From contig OU744720.1 in NCBI GenBank assembly GCA_916613615.1, positions 1,343,749 through 1,407,748 of the forward strand: DNA of 64,000 nucleotides, written 5' to 3'. The stretch comes from Steromphala cineraria. Taxonomy: Eukaryota; Mollusca; Gastropoda; Trochida; Trochidae. A model generated the notes under the pieces. That model was not told the DNA's origin, made no database searches, and saw only the letters and a program-made list of their open reading frames with translations. The number at the start of each line of letters is the position of its first letter. The stretch's first letter is position 1. Position numbers and translations under genes: made by a program. Below are positions 1 to 10,371 of this stretch, piece by piece.

Positions 1-33
1 CTCGAGTGGCGCGCGCAAATTCGCCAAACGTAA
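1..33 (+). CDS. 3' end of the small nested gene, copy 1 (partial)
   Basis: The first 33 bases match the end of the last exon of the gene at 55966-56650. They read ten codons (Leu-Glu-Trp-Arg-Ala-Gln-Ile-Arg-Gln-Thr) and a TAA stop at 31-33. The match to 56618-56650 is exact. The rest of this copy would lie left of the window. The fragment shows that the duplication includes at least the end of this gene. Confidence 0.6.
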   Translation, partial: LEWRAQIRQT

Positions 34-176
34 TTTTGAAACCTTGTCATAAGCTGACAGGAAGATATATTCGAAACGATAGTGTTTATTAGGTATTGTA
101 ACTAATAGATAGATTAATTGGATGCATAATTTCGAATATCAAACATATTTGAGATGTTTTCTTGATTTTTCCATAA

Positions 177-182
177 AATAAA
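177..182 (+). promoter_or_regulatory. Candidate poly(A) signal AATAAA, nested gene copy 1
   Basis: This AATAAA lies about 145 bases after the stop codon at 31-33 and is kept at 56794-56799 in copy 2. It would end the short three-exon transcript. Confidence 0.4.
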
Positions 183-449
183 GCATTTTAGAGATGTTAT
201 GCATAAATGGATATATTTGCAAGTCCAGTGATGAGATATGAACTTCAATCAGCATAATAGATAATATAGAAATAGAATTTCAAGAAAGATACTCGGTGTC
301 ACTTTAACTATCAATTTGCCTGCCTTCTTGTTGGTAAGTTTAGATGTTTCACAAGACCTCTGAACTGGTTGATTGAATTGTATGATGATAGAATAAAACA
401 AGATGTGTTTGTGAAACACGAATGCCCCCGGATGCATCCTGCTCGCTGT

Positions 450-650
450 GTCAAGGTCAAGGTCACAAGGTCAAATGTCATGGTGTCATCTGAAAGGTCT
501 CATCACAAGGGATCCATATGTCAAGTATCAAAGACCTAGCTCTGACCAATCAAAAGTTATGACCAAGGTTAAAGTTTTTGTGGACAAACGGACAGACGGA
601 CAGGTGAACAACAATATACCCCCGGAATCTCCGATTCGGGGGCAAAAAAG
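450..650 (+). repeat. Dispersed repeat ending in a C5/G5 hairpin
   Basis: The sequence is rich in the word AAGGTCA and continues through a GGACAAACGGACAGACGG tract. It ends in a hairpin made by CCCCCGGAATC and GATTCGGGGG, followed by an A-rich tail. It recurs at 57068-57275 as part of the segmental duplication. The form is like a high-copy non-autonomous repeat of mollusc genomes; I cannot name the family. Open frames across it are chance. Confidence 0.5.
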
Positions 651-854
651 ACCTCACACATATACAAATTATGACATGGCCAAATAACAAGAACGCCTCA
701 TGAATTGTCAATTTGGTGTATTCGTCAGCCTTAACAGCGTGCAGTCACCAAACATCAACACATATCAATATTGCCGCAAAGAAGACGAACCAAAATCTCC
801 TTGTTTTAAGATTTTGATTTTTTCGTTTTACCTATGAATGCCGTATCATTACAG

Positions 855-1091
855 GAGCGGTTCGAGACGGCCTACAGAGCTGCTCTCCAGGAGAAACTAG
901 CCTACCACTCCAGCAGGAGGGACCAACTGTACAGAGAAGCTGGCTCCTTGGTGAACCAGATCATCAGAACAAAGAAGCACTGGTACAGAAAGTTCCGAGA
1001 CTTCCTTGTCCAGACGTGGTCTGGTCTCAAGCACAAGATTACAAGATGCTTCGGTCGCAGCAGAGGCTTCTTTCACAGAAAACATGTCTAA
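855..1091 (+). CDS. Candidate alternative terminal exon of the nested gene (copy 1): small basic protein
   Basis: A good acceptor (T-rich tract, then TTACAG) precedes a 78-codon open frame that starts GAG in phase 0. This is the phase at which exon 2 of the nested gene ends. An in-frame ATG at 834 would also allow an independent ORF, but that ATG is out of frame in copy 2, which favours the exon reading. The product has a polar helical N-terminal half and a C-terminus rich in Lys, Arg, Trp and Phe (KKHWYRKFRDF, then KHKITRCFGR). ATTAAA at 1147-1152 may be its poly(A) signal. No known family was recognised. A decayed copy is possible, but the frame is open and indel-free in both copies. Confidence 0.5.
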   Translation, partial: ERFETAYRAALQEKLAYHSSRRDQLYREAGSLVNQIIRTKKHWYRKFRDFLVQTWSGLKHKITRCFGRSRGFFHRKHV

Positions 1092-1240
1092 ATATTGTTG
1101 TATTATTTTGTTAAATGTTGACCTTGTTACTTGTTTACATCTTCTTATTAAACGTTTAAATTTATTTGTGTCTCTGTACTTTCTTTTGACGATTTTATTT
1201 GAATTGATTTAATACATATACGTAAGCATTGAGAGTGACA

Positions 1241-3449
1241 GTTATGCCCCCCGTCCAACGAACCGCGACCGATATGCGACAGAGTGTGATCGCCGCGATC
1301 AAGCTGGTCGCAGACATAAATACCAGCAATTTAAAAAAAATATGATTTTGCGGTTCCACCAAGCTAGCTATACCATCCCTCTACGACGAAAAAGTGATTA
1401 ATTTCCTTTTTTCCGGCGAGCACATTGAGACAGACTTGAGACTGATTTGAATTGCAGTATAGATCGCATGTCGGTCTCAACATAGTCGTACTCAGATACG
1501 ACTGAATTGGCGTTTTCATGCGAGTGGTTAGGATCACCGCGACAGTTTCGGCGATTGCCATACGATCGCCATACGATCGACTTACAACCAACTTGCGACT
1601 AGCAAGATTGCTTTTGCGATCGAGTGGGACCACATTACGACAGTTGCGAGTCTTTTACGACTCCAGTACGACCATTGCGACTTTTCACAAGATCGCATTG
1701 AGACATATGCGACCTCGACACAACCTTTTCACGACAGATCGGGCCCAAAGTAAAAAAAGGACTGCGACCAGCTGCAATCATGGAATTCGGAGTTTGGCTA
1801 GCATACAGATAAGATGGAAAATTAAATGGCCCTGGTTTCTGAAACCAGACAAGAACTACAGTATATCGGCGACTGCACCTTATCTATGAAGAGACACCAT
1901 CAACGAAGGAGAAGGAGGCGTCGACGGCATGCGATTTGGGTACGAGAGTGGCTCACCCCTTTGGAGAGACAAGAACACAGTCAGTACTACCATCTTGTCC
2001 AGAAGTTGAAGCAGGAAAATCTACACTTGTTCAAGAATTACATGAGGATGCCAGTCAAACTGTTTGACGAAATCCTGGAAAGAGTAGGACCCTATACAGT
2101 TGGTGAAGGCAGCAACTACAGAGCCTCAGGCCGGGTTGAAAGTCGCACTGACATTAAACATCAACTAACCTCGACTTTATCACTTCTCGATTTTCGTTCG
2201 AAGATTTTTCAACAAAATAAAAACTGGGCTCGATTTTTGTTAATTTTTCGAATAAACATCTTTAATTAGCCTTTCATTAAGGCAACGTAATTATCGGCTG
2301 TGAAAAACCCATCTGGGTTAGGGGCCATAAACTCGCGCAGGCGTGACGTAATAACCAGACTATACATAGTAATGAATCATTATTTCAACTGAAATACCGC
2401 CTAAATGATTGTTTAATTACCAATGATGTGGATATCTTTTTTACACCAAATTCTTAGTATTGTTACATCGTCAAATGATTTATCAAACTGAGTGTAAAAC
2501 ATTTTCTGAAAATCGTTAATTATTTGGTTTTTTTCTGTGGTATTGTTACGATAGATACACAGATAACGAAGCTGATTCTGTTTATGACGTCACAAAAAGG
2601 TGGTGTGACCAGTGGCGGGCAGTCATGCATTCACTGGTTTGTGGCCAGATAGGTCTAAGCGGTCCATCAAAAGTGGCATTCAAAAACTGCTTTCATTACC
2701 AAACTGAACATATTTGAGTAGCGACCTTTGACGCACTATACACTATTGTAATCTGACTTTAATATATTTCAAAGAAAATAGTGAAATATGTTTGTGAACT
2801 TTAAGACATCTAGCCACCGGTGACCAGTATGCAAGTATGGCCTATGCCAACAGGGTCAGCAGGACATCGGACAAAGACCGCCAGTTGTGGGTTTTTAAAG
2901 TCCTGGTGCCTGTCGCAATGTCGTTCAAATCGGTCGCATTGCGCTCGCAGAATTAAGCGCTCGCCATTGGTCGCGAATTAGCGAGGGGAAAACTCTTGAT
3001 TGGTCGCTTTAAACGACGGATAGGAATTCGCACTCGCAATGGGGCCTTGAAGCGCTCTCCACTGATCGCATTATTTGATTGCCAGAGATAAATTAGCGCG
3101 AGTGCATTGCGAGTAGACACGACCTAGGTCCGAGTTCATGCGACTGACACACGACCGTACCAAGACCCCATTGAGACCGATGCGAGCGCTTTACGACCGA
3201 ATTTGAGAGCAAGTAATCAATTTCATCGATCGCAGAAGTTGTGCGATTTTTGAAAACGGACCGTCGAAATCGCAAACCCCCCTACGACAACATGCGACCA
3301 ATGGAGAGTGTGGAAGATATTTTGTGCGAGCATGGGGATCTTCCCAAGACTCCAGTGCGGTGTCAGTGAGAGTGAGTAAGAGTGTGCACGACCGGGAGAC
3401 AAAAATCTGTCGCAAAGGGGTCGTATGCTTGGTGGAATGGGGGTATAAC
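1241..3449 (+). mobile_element. Harbinger-like DNA transposon remnant, copy 1
   Basis: The ends form imperfect inverted repeats of about 43 bases: GTTATGCCCCCCGTCCA at the left, and GTTATACCCCCATTCCA on the other strand at the right. Both subterminal blocks (about 1255-1760 and 2880-3420) are packed with GCGAC/GTCGC words in both orientations, as expected of transposase-binding subterminal repeats. A fragment similar to the N-terminus of PIF/Harbinger transposases lies at 1886-2125. The target duplication could not be resolved. The element is shared with copy 2 (57866-59994), so it predates the duplication. Confidence 0.6.
1886..2125 (+). pseudogene. Truncated PIF/Harbinger-type transposase N-terminus
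   Basis: The frame opens with an Arg-rich tract (RRRRRRRR), then HAIWVREWL, a region ending LFKNYMRMPVKLFDEILERVG, and stops matching after GSNYR. The pattern is that of the N-terminal region of Harbinger nucleases (HARBI1-like). After about residue 79 the frame runs into unrelated sequence, so the DDE nuclease domain is missing. Copy 2 has the same break, so the truncation predates the duplication. Confidence 0.55.
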
Positions 3450-4696
3450 ACTGTGCGTCCCATGACTGCACGTGTTGTATGATGGTAAAAGATGTGTGTC
3501 ATGAAGACTGATATCCAATGATCGAGGGAAAGCCAAAGCGCCTTTGAGCTGCGCCCTCTGAGCTGAATATTGGCGCTATACAAATAATTAGTAGTATAGT
3601 ATAGTATAATTAACGGGTTCTAAAGTGAGTGCTATGCTATGTGATGCGATGGAATGGATATTAAACGACGTGGTAAAGTGCTGTGGTAGATGAACGGTTC
3701 TTCTAGATACGTATCCCCTCGTGTCAGTCTTCATCATTTTTAAAATATCTCTATGTTAACTGTTATGTGCAAGCTCTTTAGCCCACTTCAACTGAACTTG
3801 ATAAAGTCACAAAAGAAATGTTTTGGAAGTTTCTATGATCGCACACAAACCACGAATTTGAGAAAATTCATTGACATCTAAATTAGCCTTTGATGAATAC
3901 TGACACGATTCGTGCCTTGCGGAAGAAATTATATATTATTTAACACTACAAATCAATATCAGTATAAACAAAGGAGCCTTATCAAGTCTAGGATGTTTTA
4001 TTTTCAATAAAACAATGAAATAATAAAAATCATGATATCGTGAACTCTATTTATCAGAGACTATGTGTAAGTCTATAGTTACATCAACCAGTCATCAACC
4101 AGCATGTTTTCAGGAGTTTATGATTTTGTATCTCTAGAATAAGAGTAGCCATTAAAGGAAAATTCCAGTACAATTTTAAATTAATTCTAGCAAAAGTTTG
4201 AGTTATAAAAGACATTCTCACAAATTATAATTTTTTTCTGTCAACGAGTTAAGTATTTAAAGAAATTTGATGTTTTAAGTTTCATCTGAGAAATGTAGCA
4301 AGGCTTAAATAAGCAAGAGATTTGGGCTGGTGCGAGCAATGTCTTTCGAGAAGATTTGAGCCCATAGATAGAAACGTGAATGTCTTCCTCGCTCGATCAT
4401 TCTAACATGTGGCATAAATATTCCTCATTGACGATTTGTTAAATTCCTATGCGTAATCGTAATGTTAGGAAACACATGAAACTGTAATATATATACATTT
4501 AAGTCTAACTCTTATAGAAAAAGTAATTTTGATATTCTGCTCAGGCAGTCGGTCAACTTGAAGAAAAACACTTGGCCTTCACAAAACAAAAAATATATAT
4601 CACACCATGGATTTTATAAATTCATATAGAAAACAACAATATGTGTTAACTTGATATGTTTGTATTTAACATGTAATAACAGATGGAATATCGAAC
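3450..4696. other. Intronic DNA of the macro-OTU-PARP gene, copy 1, no gene seen
   Basis: AT-rich sequence between the Harbinger-like element and the last visible exon of the minus-strand gene. Bases about 4110-4290 are absent from copy 2. No exon with splice sites was found. Confidence 0.5.
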
Positions 4697-7600
4697 CTGT
4701 ATCACACGGCGGTTCAAGGACCAACCAATCGTAGCGAGGAAACTCTGCTGAACCTCCTGGAACTCCTTGGATTCCTCCGGTAGAGTAACAAGGACTGTGC
4801 CTCTGGAACTCCGACTCCATGTGTCGGGTATGTCGCGGGAAATGTCACCTATTCAAATTAAAACACAAGTGATTAGTATTTATTTTTTTTAAATGAGCTA
4901 TTTAGACAATAACTAACGAATGACGGAATATAACATATTATCTTTCCCGAGTTATATCAATTTAATCATTTTCGAGCCTTTTCGAGGGAGAGATGATCTG
5001 GCGTTCCTCGTCACGGGTTGGTTATTGTTTATATTACTCATAAGTATTTTTTACATTGTTGACACTTAGATTCATTAAGTGAAAGTTTATTTATAAAAAG
5101 TTTAAAAGATGAATGAAATAGTTCGGGCGCAAAGTTCAATGTAACAGATCACGACAACCAATCAAAAGATAGAAAAAGGTGTAACTCTCTAGAAACTTGC
5201 AGGAAAAATACGACCTTGTACCCATCCTCCAATATGGATAATACATTGCTATATATAATCCATAAACGTCGCTTATGGCTAAACTATTCCCAAAACGGTA
5301 TTTACCTCCAACTGGCTCGCTCACCACAGTACTTTAAGAAGTGGAGCCGTTATGATTGACCATAACATATACCGGATTTCCTCTAATAATTATTTTTCAG
5401 CACCTCTTTACGGTACTTTCCTGATATGAAAAGTTTTTAAACTCAACTTAATTTTCTTACCTTCTTCATGCTCAAGGCTGATAAAATGTCTTTCTAAAAA
5501 GGTTCCAAGAGCTAGAGTTGGAAGGAACTCCTTCTCCTTGGAGGGCTGGTACCGTTTCTCGTCTCCAGATGGCGCTAGGAGGAGAACCTCAACCTTCAAG
5601 GCGTCGCTCACAGCGCTCAGTATGATGTCACTTTCAACGTCGTCCCCCTTTTCAACTGCAGAACGAACCTCATCCATACTTTTACCAATCAGAACCGTCT
5701 GGAGGTTTATGTCATTGTTCTGTCGTGTAAGAATAACATATATGTATCTGTACTCTCGAGGACAGGTGGCAATTCACGAAGATTTTGTAGATTAAACGAA
5801 TGATAGCAGGAATATTTGTGGTATTTTTATATACTTTTAATTCCGAAATTATGTATCTTTTTCAGTTGCATCTTGGAAGTTGACATGATCGGGGAAAAAC
5901 CCAATTATATGGTTTTATAATTTCTTTATTGAATAAAAGACGCCAGCATAAGTATCCCTTTGCAATAAAGAGGTTGTAAATCCATAATCTGTATCTATTT
6001 TTAGGTGTATATATATACTATATGTTCCTAGAAAGCACAGTTCATCTCACCGACTGACAGCTCCTCAAGTAGCGAGCCAGCATCGTCCTCAACTGCCCCC
6101 AGTCCATCTCCGCCCTCAGGACATAACTCAGCTGTTCACTCAGCGCTGTGAATAAATCTCTCCCGGAAACTGTCTCCTTCATGGTGTAACCCTTCTTCAT
6201 TGCCACTTCTCTGACTCTCTGTAGTTGCCTGTTATATTCCAAGAACTGGAACAAGAACAAGAGTATTCTGTAGCATTGTAAAATTATTCAAGAATTAATA
6301 AAATGAACAAAAGATACAATGAACACATTTAGTTACCTCTGAGTTTGCGACTCCTGGATTTCCGAATCGGGTTGGCTCTAAGCTCATTGTTTCAAGAGAA
6401 AAGAGTCCATCAACCTCCAAAGTGTTGTCAACCCTCAGCGCAGGAGCTGGAGCAGCAGTAGTTGGAATTGGTTTTGTTGCTTCTCTCTTTAACAACTTCT
6501 CCATTGTAGTTTTCAGCGCAGAGTTGTGGTTTCCTTGTATGCCACAGTTACCTTTTTTCTCGAGTTGATCGGGACGTGTATCAATTTCCACGTCCTTCCT
6601 CTGATTTCCCTGAGTTTTCCCTGAGCGTCCCTCTGCTCTTTTTCTCTCTTTAGCTTCTCGGGCGGAAGTCTTTAAAACCTGGTCCAGTTCCTCGCACGAG
6701 GCATAACCTGAATATCCCAAGGTCTTCCTTTGTTGTCCTATTCCGTGAAATTGTTGGTCACATTCGGTCTCTGTCACTCGTGTACCATTGAAAAGAGCTT
6801 CACAGTCCTCTGGATACTGAAGCTGAAACATGAACTGTGTTTCTACCTCGTCCAGTCTATGTCCATCTCTGCTGACCACAATGATCGAGATGTGTTGACC
6901 CTGGGGAGTGTAGGAGAGGACAGAGGCGACAAGGACGCTCACAGCCAGGCCAGGGTCAGACGCAGCAATACCTGGACAGATGGAAAATATCAAACATCGT
7001 GGTCATCTCATTGGACTTCACATGAGATATATCAGTTTCAAAGTATGTCATACTATCGGGAAAACTGAACACCAAGAGTAAATATGCACAATTATTCTTA
7101 AGCTTTGGGTTGGAATTTCGTATTGCCCTATCATGCCAAAGAGCTTAAAGCCTGCAGTCTATGTGTTGATGTGGTTGAGTACCCTATTTGGAATGAATGC
7201 ATCGTGTTTGGGTACCCGAAAACTTGTTGGATGGCGTTGACAACCACGATAACCATGACACTCAGTCACAGCTATGATGATTATATATATATACTCCATA
7301 GAGGATTTCATTTATAGGCCCTGCCTCATACCCAAGGGGTAATAAACTAAAAGGCAAAAGAAAGTATAGGTTCGAAAAATCAATTTTGTTTTAAAACTTT
7401 GTTAAAAGGTGAACCAAATGTGTTCACAATGTCATTATCCGAGTACAATACGGAGAGAAACACATCGCTGAAACGGATCCTTATTCATGGTACCACACCT
7501 CACGTGAAAATGGTAAAACACGTTTTAAGCCAATAGCTCAAAATGCACGTGCTGAAGTAGAGTATAAATATGCGCATACAAGAGGTTGGAAACACAGCTG

Positions 7601-9326
7601 ATGAAAGCACAAAAAAGAAATGCCAAGATTAACAGAAGCGGAGCGAGAGCGAGCTATTGGAATGCACGAGATTGGGGCAACACAGATCCAAATTGCAAGA
7701 AGGTTCGGTTGCACACCATTAACGGTGGCCAGACTCCTCCAACGACACCGGCAGACAGGCAGGACTCAGGACAGGCCCAGAACCGGAAGACCACGCGTGA
7801 CAACACCGCACGAAGATCACCGTATACGAACCATTCACCTTCGTAACAGATTCGTAACTGCGGCGGCAACGGCGGCAACGGCTCTGGGACGTCGCATCAG
7901 TCCACGTACGGTCCTACGGAGACTACGTTCTGTAGGTATCAGACCTTACCGTCACTTCAGAGGAATGTTCCTGACCGCCCAACATCGACGTGAGAGAGTA
8001 CGATGGGCGAGACGAGTTCGAGTCTGGCAAGTCCGGGAATGGCGCAGAGTGTTGTTTTCCGATGAAAGTCGTTTCAGGTTGTTCAGGAACGATGGCAGAC
8101 AACGAGTTTTCCGACGTAGAGGTGAACGGTTGGCTCCAGTGTGCGTACAAGAGCATCATCAATTCGGTGGGGGGAGTGTAATGGTCTGGGGAGGCATTTG
8201 TGGAGAGCAGAAGACTCCACTAGTGATTGTGCATGGGAATTTGAATGCTGCGACGTACCGAGATGACATTATACGGCCAGTAATGCTTCCATTCCTGCAA
8301 AATCAACCACAGGGAACAGTATTCCAGCATGATAATGCCAGGCCTCATTCAGCACGATTGACAAGGGACTTCTTGAATCAGCACAATGTTCACGTACTGC
8401 CATGGCCTGCCTGTTCCCCGGACATGAACCCAATAGAACACCTTTGGGACCATCTCGACAGACAAATAAGGAACCGTCAGCAACCACCTTTGACCATAAA
8501 TGAACTGGAAATTGCTCTCAGGGAAGAATGGCAAAGAATTTCACCTAACGTCATCAGACGTCTGAGGTCATCGATGAGGAGACGTATCACTGCCTGCATT
8601 GATGCACATGGTGGACATACACGCTACTGAAACCCGTGCTGTGTTGGTTTGAGAACTTTTGCAATCAAGCATGTGGATTCAGTAATCGCTGAACAGTACT
8701 TATTTTGACCTCACCACTGTTCAATGAGATCCCACGTATCATGTATTTTTTGTTTGCTTATGATATTGTGCCACAATGATGATATGAAACCCGTCTTTTG
8801 TATAAACCAAACAGTGTACTGATGCGACTTGTTTTGTTGTCATTATTATCATTTAAACCCGACCTATACTTTCTTTTGCCTTTTAGTTTACAATACAGCA
8901 TATTGCAAAGGAAAGTAAGCATGTGACCGACCTGTTCCCAGTAGAGGAAGGGCTATGGCAGAAGCCCTCAAGCTTTCAGCCTCTCTGAAGACCCGGTGGT
9001 AGAGCGATCTCATATTCCGAGCCCACCCTGCGTCGCTTCCCTTCTCCATCACAGCGTGGAGCACGTACATAAAGGTGCTCCCTAGGTAACAATGCTTCAC
9101 ACTCCACAAATCTAGTTTCCTATATATTCTCTTCAACCGCATCCGTCTCTGTTCAAATAAGGGTATTTTCTCTATCAATGTCTTAGTGACTGAGCTTTCT
9201 TCACATAGGTCAGGAGCTTCGCCCACAACTATAGCATTTGCCTTGACTTGGGCGATGTCATTGCTGAATGTCCGACATTCAAGCCCTGGCTTCCAATAAA
9301 CGGTCTTTGCCATGACTGGAGAAGCT
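4697..9326 (-). CDS. Macrodomain + OTU-like + PARP-type gene, copy 1 (3' exons outside window)
   Basis: Five exons in transcript order: 8932-9326, 6337-6971, 6051-6245, 5461-5698 and 4697-4848. Phases agree at each join (1, 0, 0, 1, then 0 after the last). Exon 1 begins after TTTTGCAG and, with the start of exon 2, encodes a divergent macrodomain: the strand KANAIVVGEAP, a helix with WARNMRSLYHRVFREAE, and ALPLLGTG, then IAASDPG. The usual NAAN and glycine loops are not seen. Exon 2 continues into a charged, low-complexity linker. Exons 3-4 resemble an OTU domain, with the Cys-loop position reading VSGRDLFTALSEQL and the His segment RHFISLE; the catalytic Cys is Asp. Exon 5 (DIPDTW, then EESKEFQEVQQSF) is the lead-in of a PARP catalytic domain, as in PARP14-type proteins. 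The PARP core of this copy would lie left of position 1. Further 5' exons were not identified. A Tc1-like transposon sits in the first visible intron. The donor after exon 5 (CAG|GTTCGA) is weak. Confidence 0.75.
7345..8888 (+). mobile_element. Tc1-like transposon with intact transposase
   Basis: A 1544-base element is bounded by TA on both sides (7343-7344 and 8889-8890). It has inverted ends, AACTAAAAGGCAAAAGAAAG at the left and its complement at the right. One uninterrupted transposase frame lies inside. It lies in the intron between the macrodomain exon and the linker exon, in the opposite orientation to that gene. The intact frame and matching ends imply a recent insertion. Confidence 0.93.
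7620..8630 (+). CDS. Tc1/mariner transposase, DD34E, full length
   Basis: The 336-residue frame starts MPRLTEAERERAIGMHE, a helix-turn-helix paired-like DNA-binding region typical of Tc1 transposases. A GRPR motif follows at about residue 56. The catalytic core shows the three acidic residues: Asp in LFSDESRF, Asp in FQHDNARPH, and Glu in NPIEHLWD, with 34 residues between the last two. No stop or frameshift is present and the length is normal for the family. The enzyme would cut and paste the surrounding element at TA sites in the nucleus. Its only visible link to the host gene is that it lies in an intron. Confidence 0.95.
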   Translation: MPRLTEAERERAIGMHEIGATQIQIARRFGCTPLTVARLLQRHRQTGRTQDRPRTGRPRVTTPHEDHRIRTIHLRNRFVTAAATAATALGRRISPRTVLRRLRSVGIRPYRHFRGMFLTAQHRRERVRWARRVRVWQVREWRRVLFSDESRFRLFRNDGRQRVFRRRGERLAPVCVQEHHQFGGGSVMVWGGICGEQKTPLVIVHGNLNAATYRDDIIRPVMLPFLQNQPQGTVFQHDNARPHSARLTRDFLNQHNVHVLPWPACSPDMNPIEHLWDHLDRQIRNRQQPPLTINELEIALREEWQRISPNVIRRLRSSMRRRITACIDAHGGHTRY

Positions 9327-10011
9327 CTGCAAAATAGACAGAGGGTTAATTTCTCACTTCATCACTGTCTGATTGGCATGACACTTTTTCAAAGATAAAT
9401 TTTGCTTTTTTGAATTAATAAATGTATAAGGAACGATATCAAAATTATTTTTGTCGTTTTTCACCTTTCTCTTTTTCAGGAACTTGTCTTTTTTACATTC
9501 ACCCATACAAATTTCATCTAAAAAGAGTAATTGTTTTTAAACTTGCTTCAACAATTGGTATACAATTATTAACATAAAGGTGATATGATTGTGTGTCCAA
9601 CACGTGCAGGGTGCCTTTGATATCACATAAGACTGATAATATCCCTATTACAAGCTGACACATTGTCAATGTTTATAAACCACACTATCAGTTTTAGATA
9701 AAGGTCACTCAATCAGTTGTCAGCAAACCCTTGTAAATGAACACAGTTTAGCAACTTTACACAAACATAAACAAACTATCAGCTGAAATCACTACCTGTC
9801 CAGTCACTTATTTCATGTAGCTGATGTCACAGCTGTAGTCGGGTGGCTGCACCAGAGGCGTTGTGATCAAGATACTCTCTTTAACTTACACTCTAAAATA
9901 TTTAATATTGTTAATCATTTCACATTAGACCCAAATATGCTGGAGACTCGAGTGAACACAAACAATAACACTACATAGAGGAAATATTAGAAGCAATTCG
10001 TAAATTTTTAA

Positions 10012-10371
10012 AGGGGCAGTAGCACGTTTTTTGACAATTTTATATTTTTAAATTTTAACTGATAATTGGACGTTAATGCTCAATGTATTATTTTGATAGT
10101 GTCAAAAATCTCTTTACGCAAACCAATCATCCATAGTCAGAGAACGAACTATAAAGATTTACTTGAAATCCATTGGCGACCATTTTGGAGTGAACACCTT
10201 TAATTCATTTTGTGTAAGAAAAGGGAATAACATGACTGAACTTTACATTATATATTTGATTTAATACTGCTTCATTTAGTTTAAATACATTGTCTTTCAA
10301 TATAAGAACCGTTTATTTTCATTTTTCTGACATCACCTTATATTCCCCCTAAAAAACGTGCCACTGCACCT
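10012..10371 (+). mobile_element. TTAA-flanked MITE, family member A
   Basis: A 360-base element starts AGGGGCAGTAGCACGTTTTT directly after TTAA and ends in the inverted form before TTAG, a one-base change from TTAA. It is the inverted-orientation relative of 42659-43014, and the two align along their full length. It has no coding capacity. The TTAAAGGGG terminus fits the TTAA-duplicating superfamilies (Kolobok or piggyBac). Confidence 0.85.

Larger units (their letters stand above)
1..6877. repeat. Segmental duplication, copy 1 (direct repeat of 56618-64000)
   Basis: The window opens inside a segment that recurs in the same orientation from 56618. The two copies align base for base over long stretches with scattered substitutions. 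The main indels are a MITE found only in copy 2 (60023-60782), about 180 bases near 4110-4290 missing from copy 2, and small differences in the Harbinger-like element. The left end of copy 1 is cut by the window start and copy 2 by the window end, so the true borders are unknown. A recent tandem segmental duplication and a haplotype duplicated by assembly both fit. Confidence 0.95.

Noticed and set aside
834..1091. Independent ORF starting at the ATG at 834
   Set aside because: The ATG is out of frame in copy 2, while an acceptor and a phase-0 start fit an exon reading better. Kept as an alternative.
5538..5795. Plus-strand frame over the OTU exon (also 62673-62930)
   Set aside because: Antisense shadow of the minus-strand exon, which has splice sites and domain similarity.
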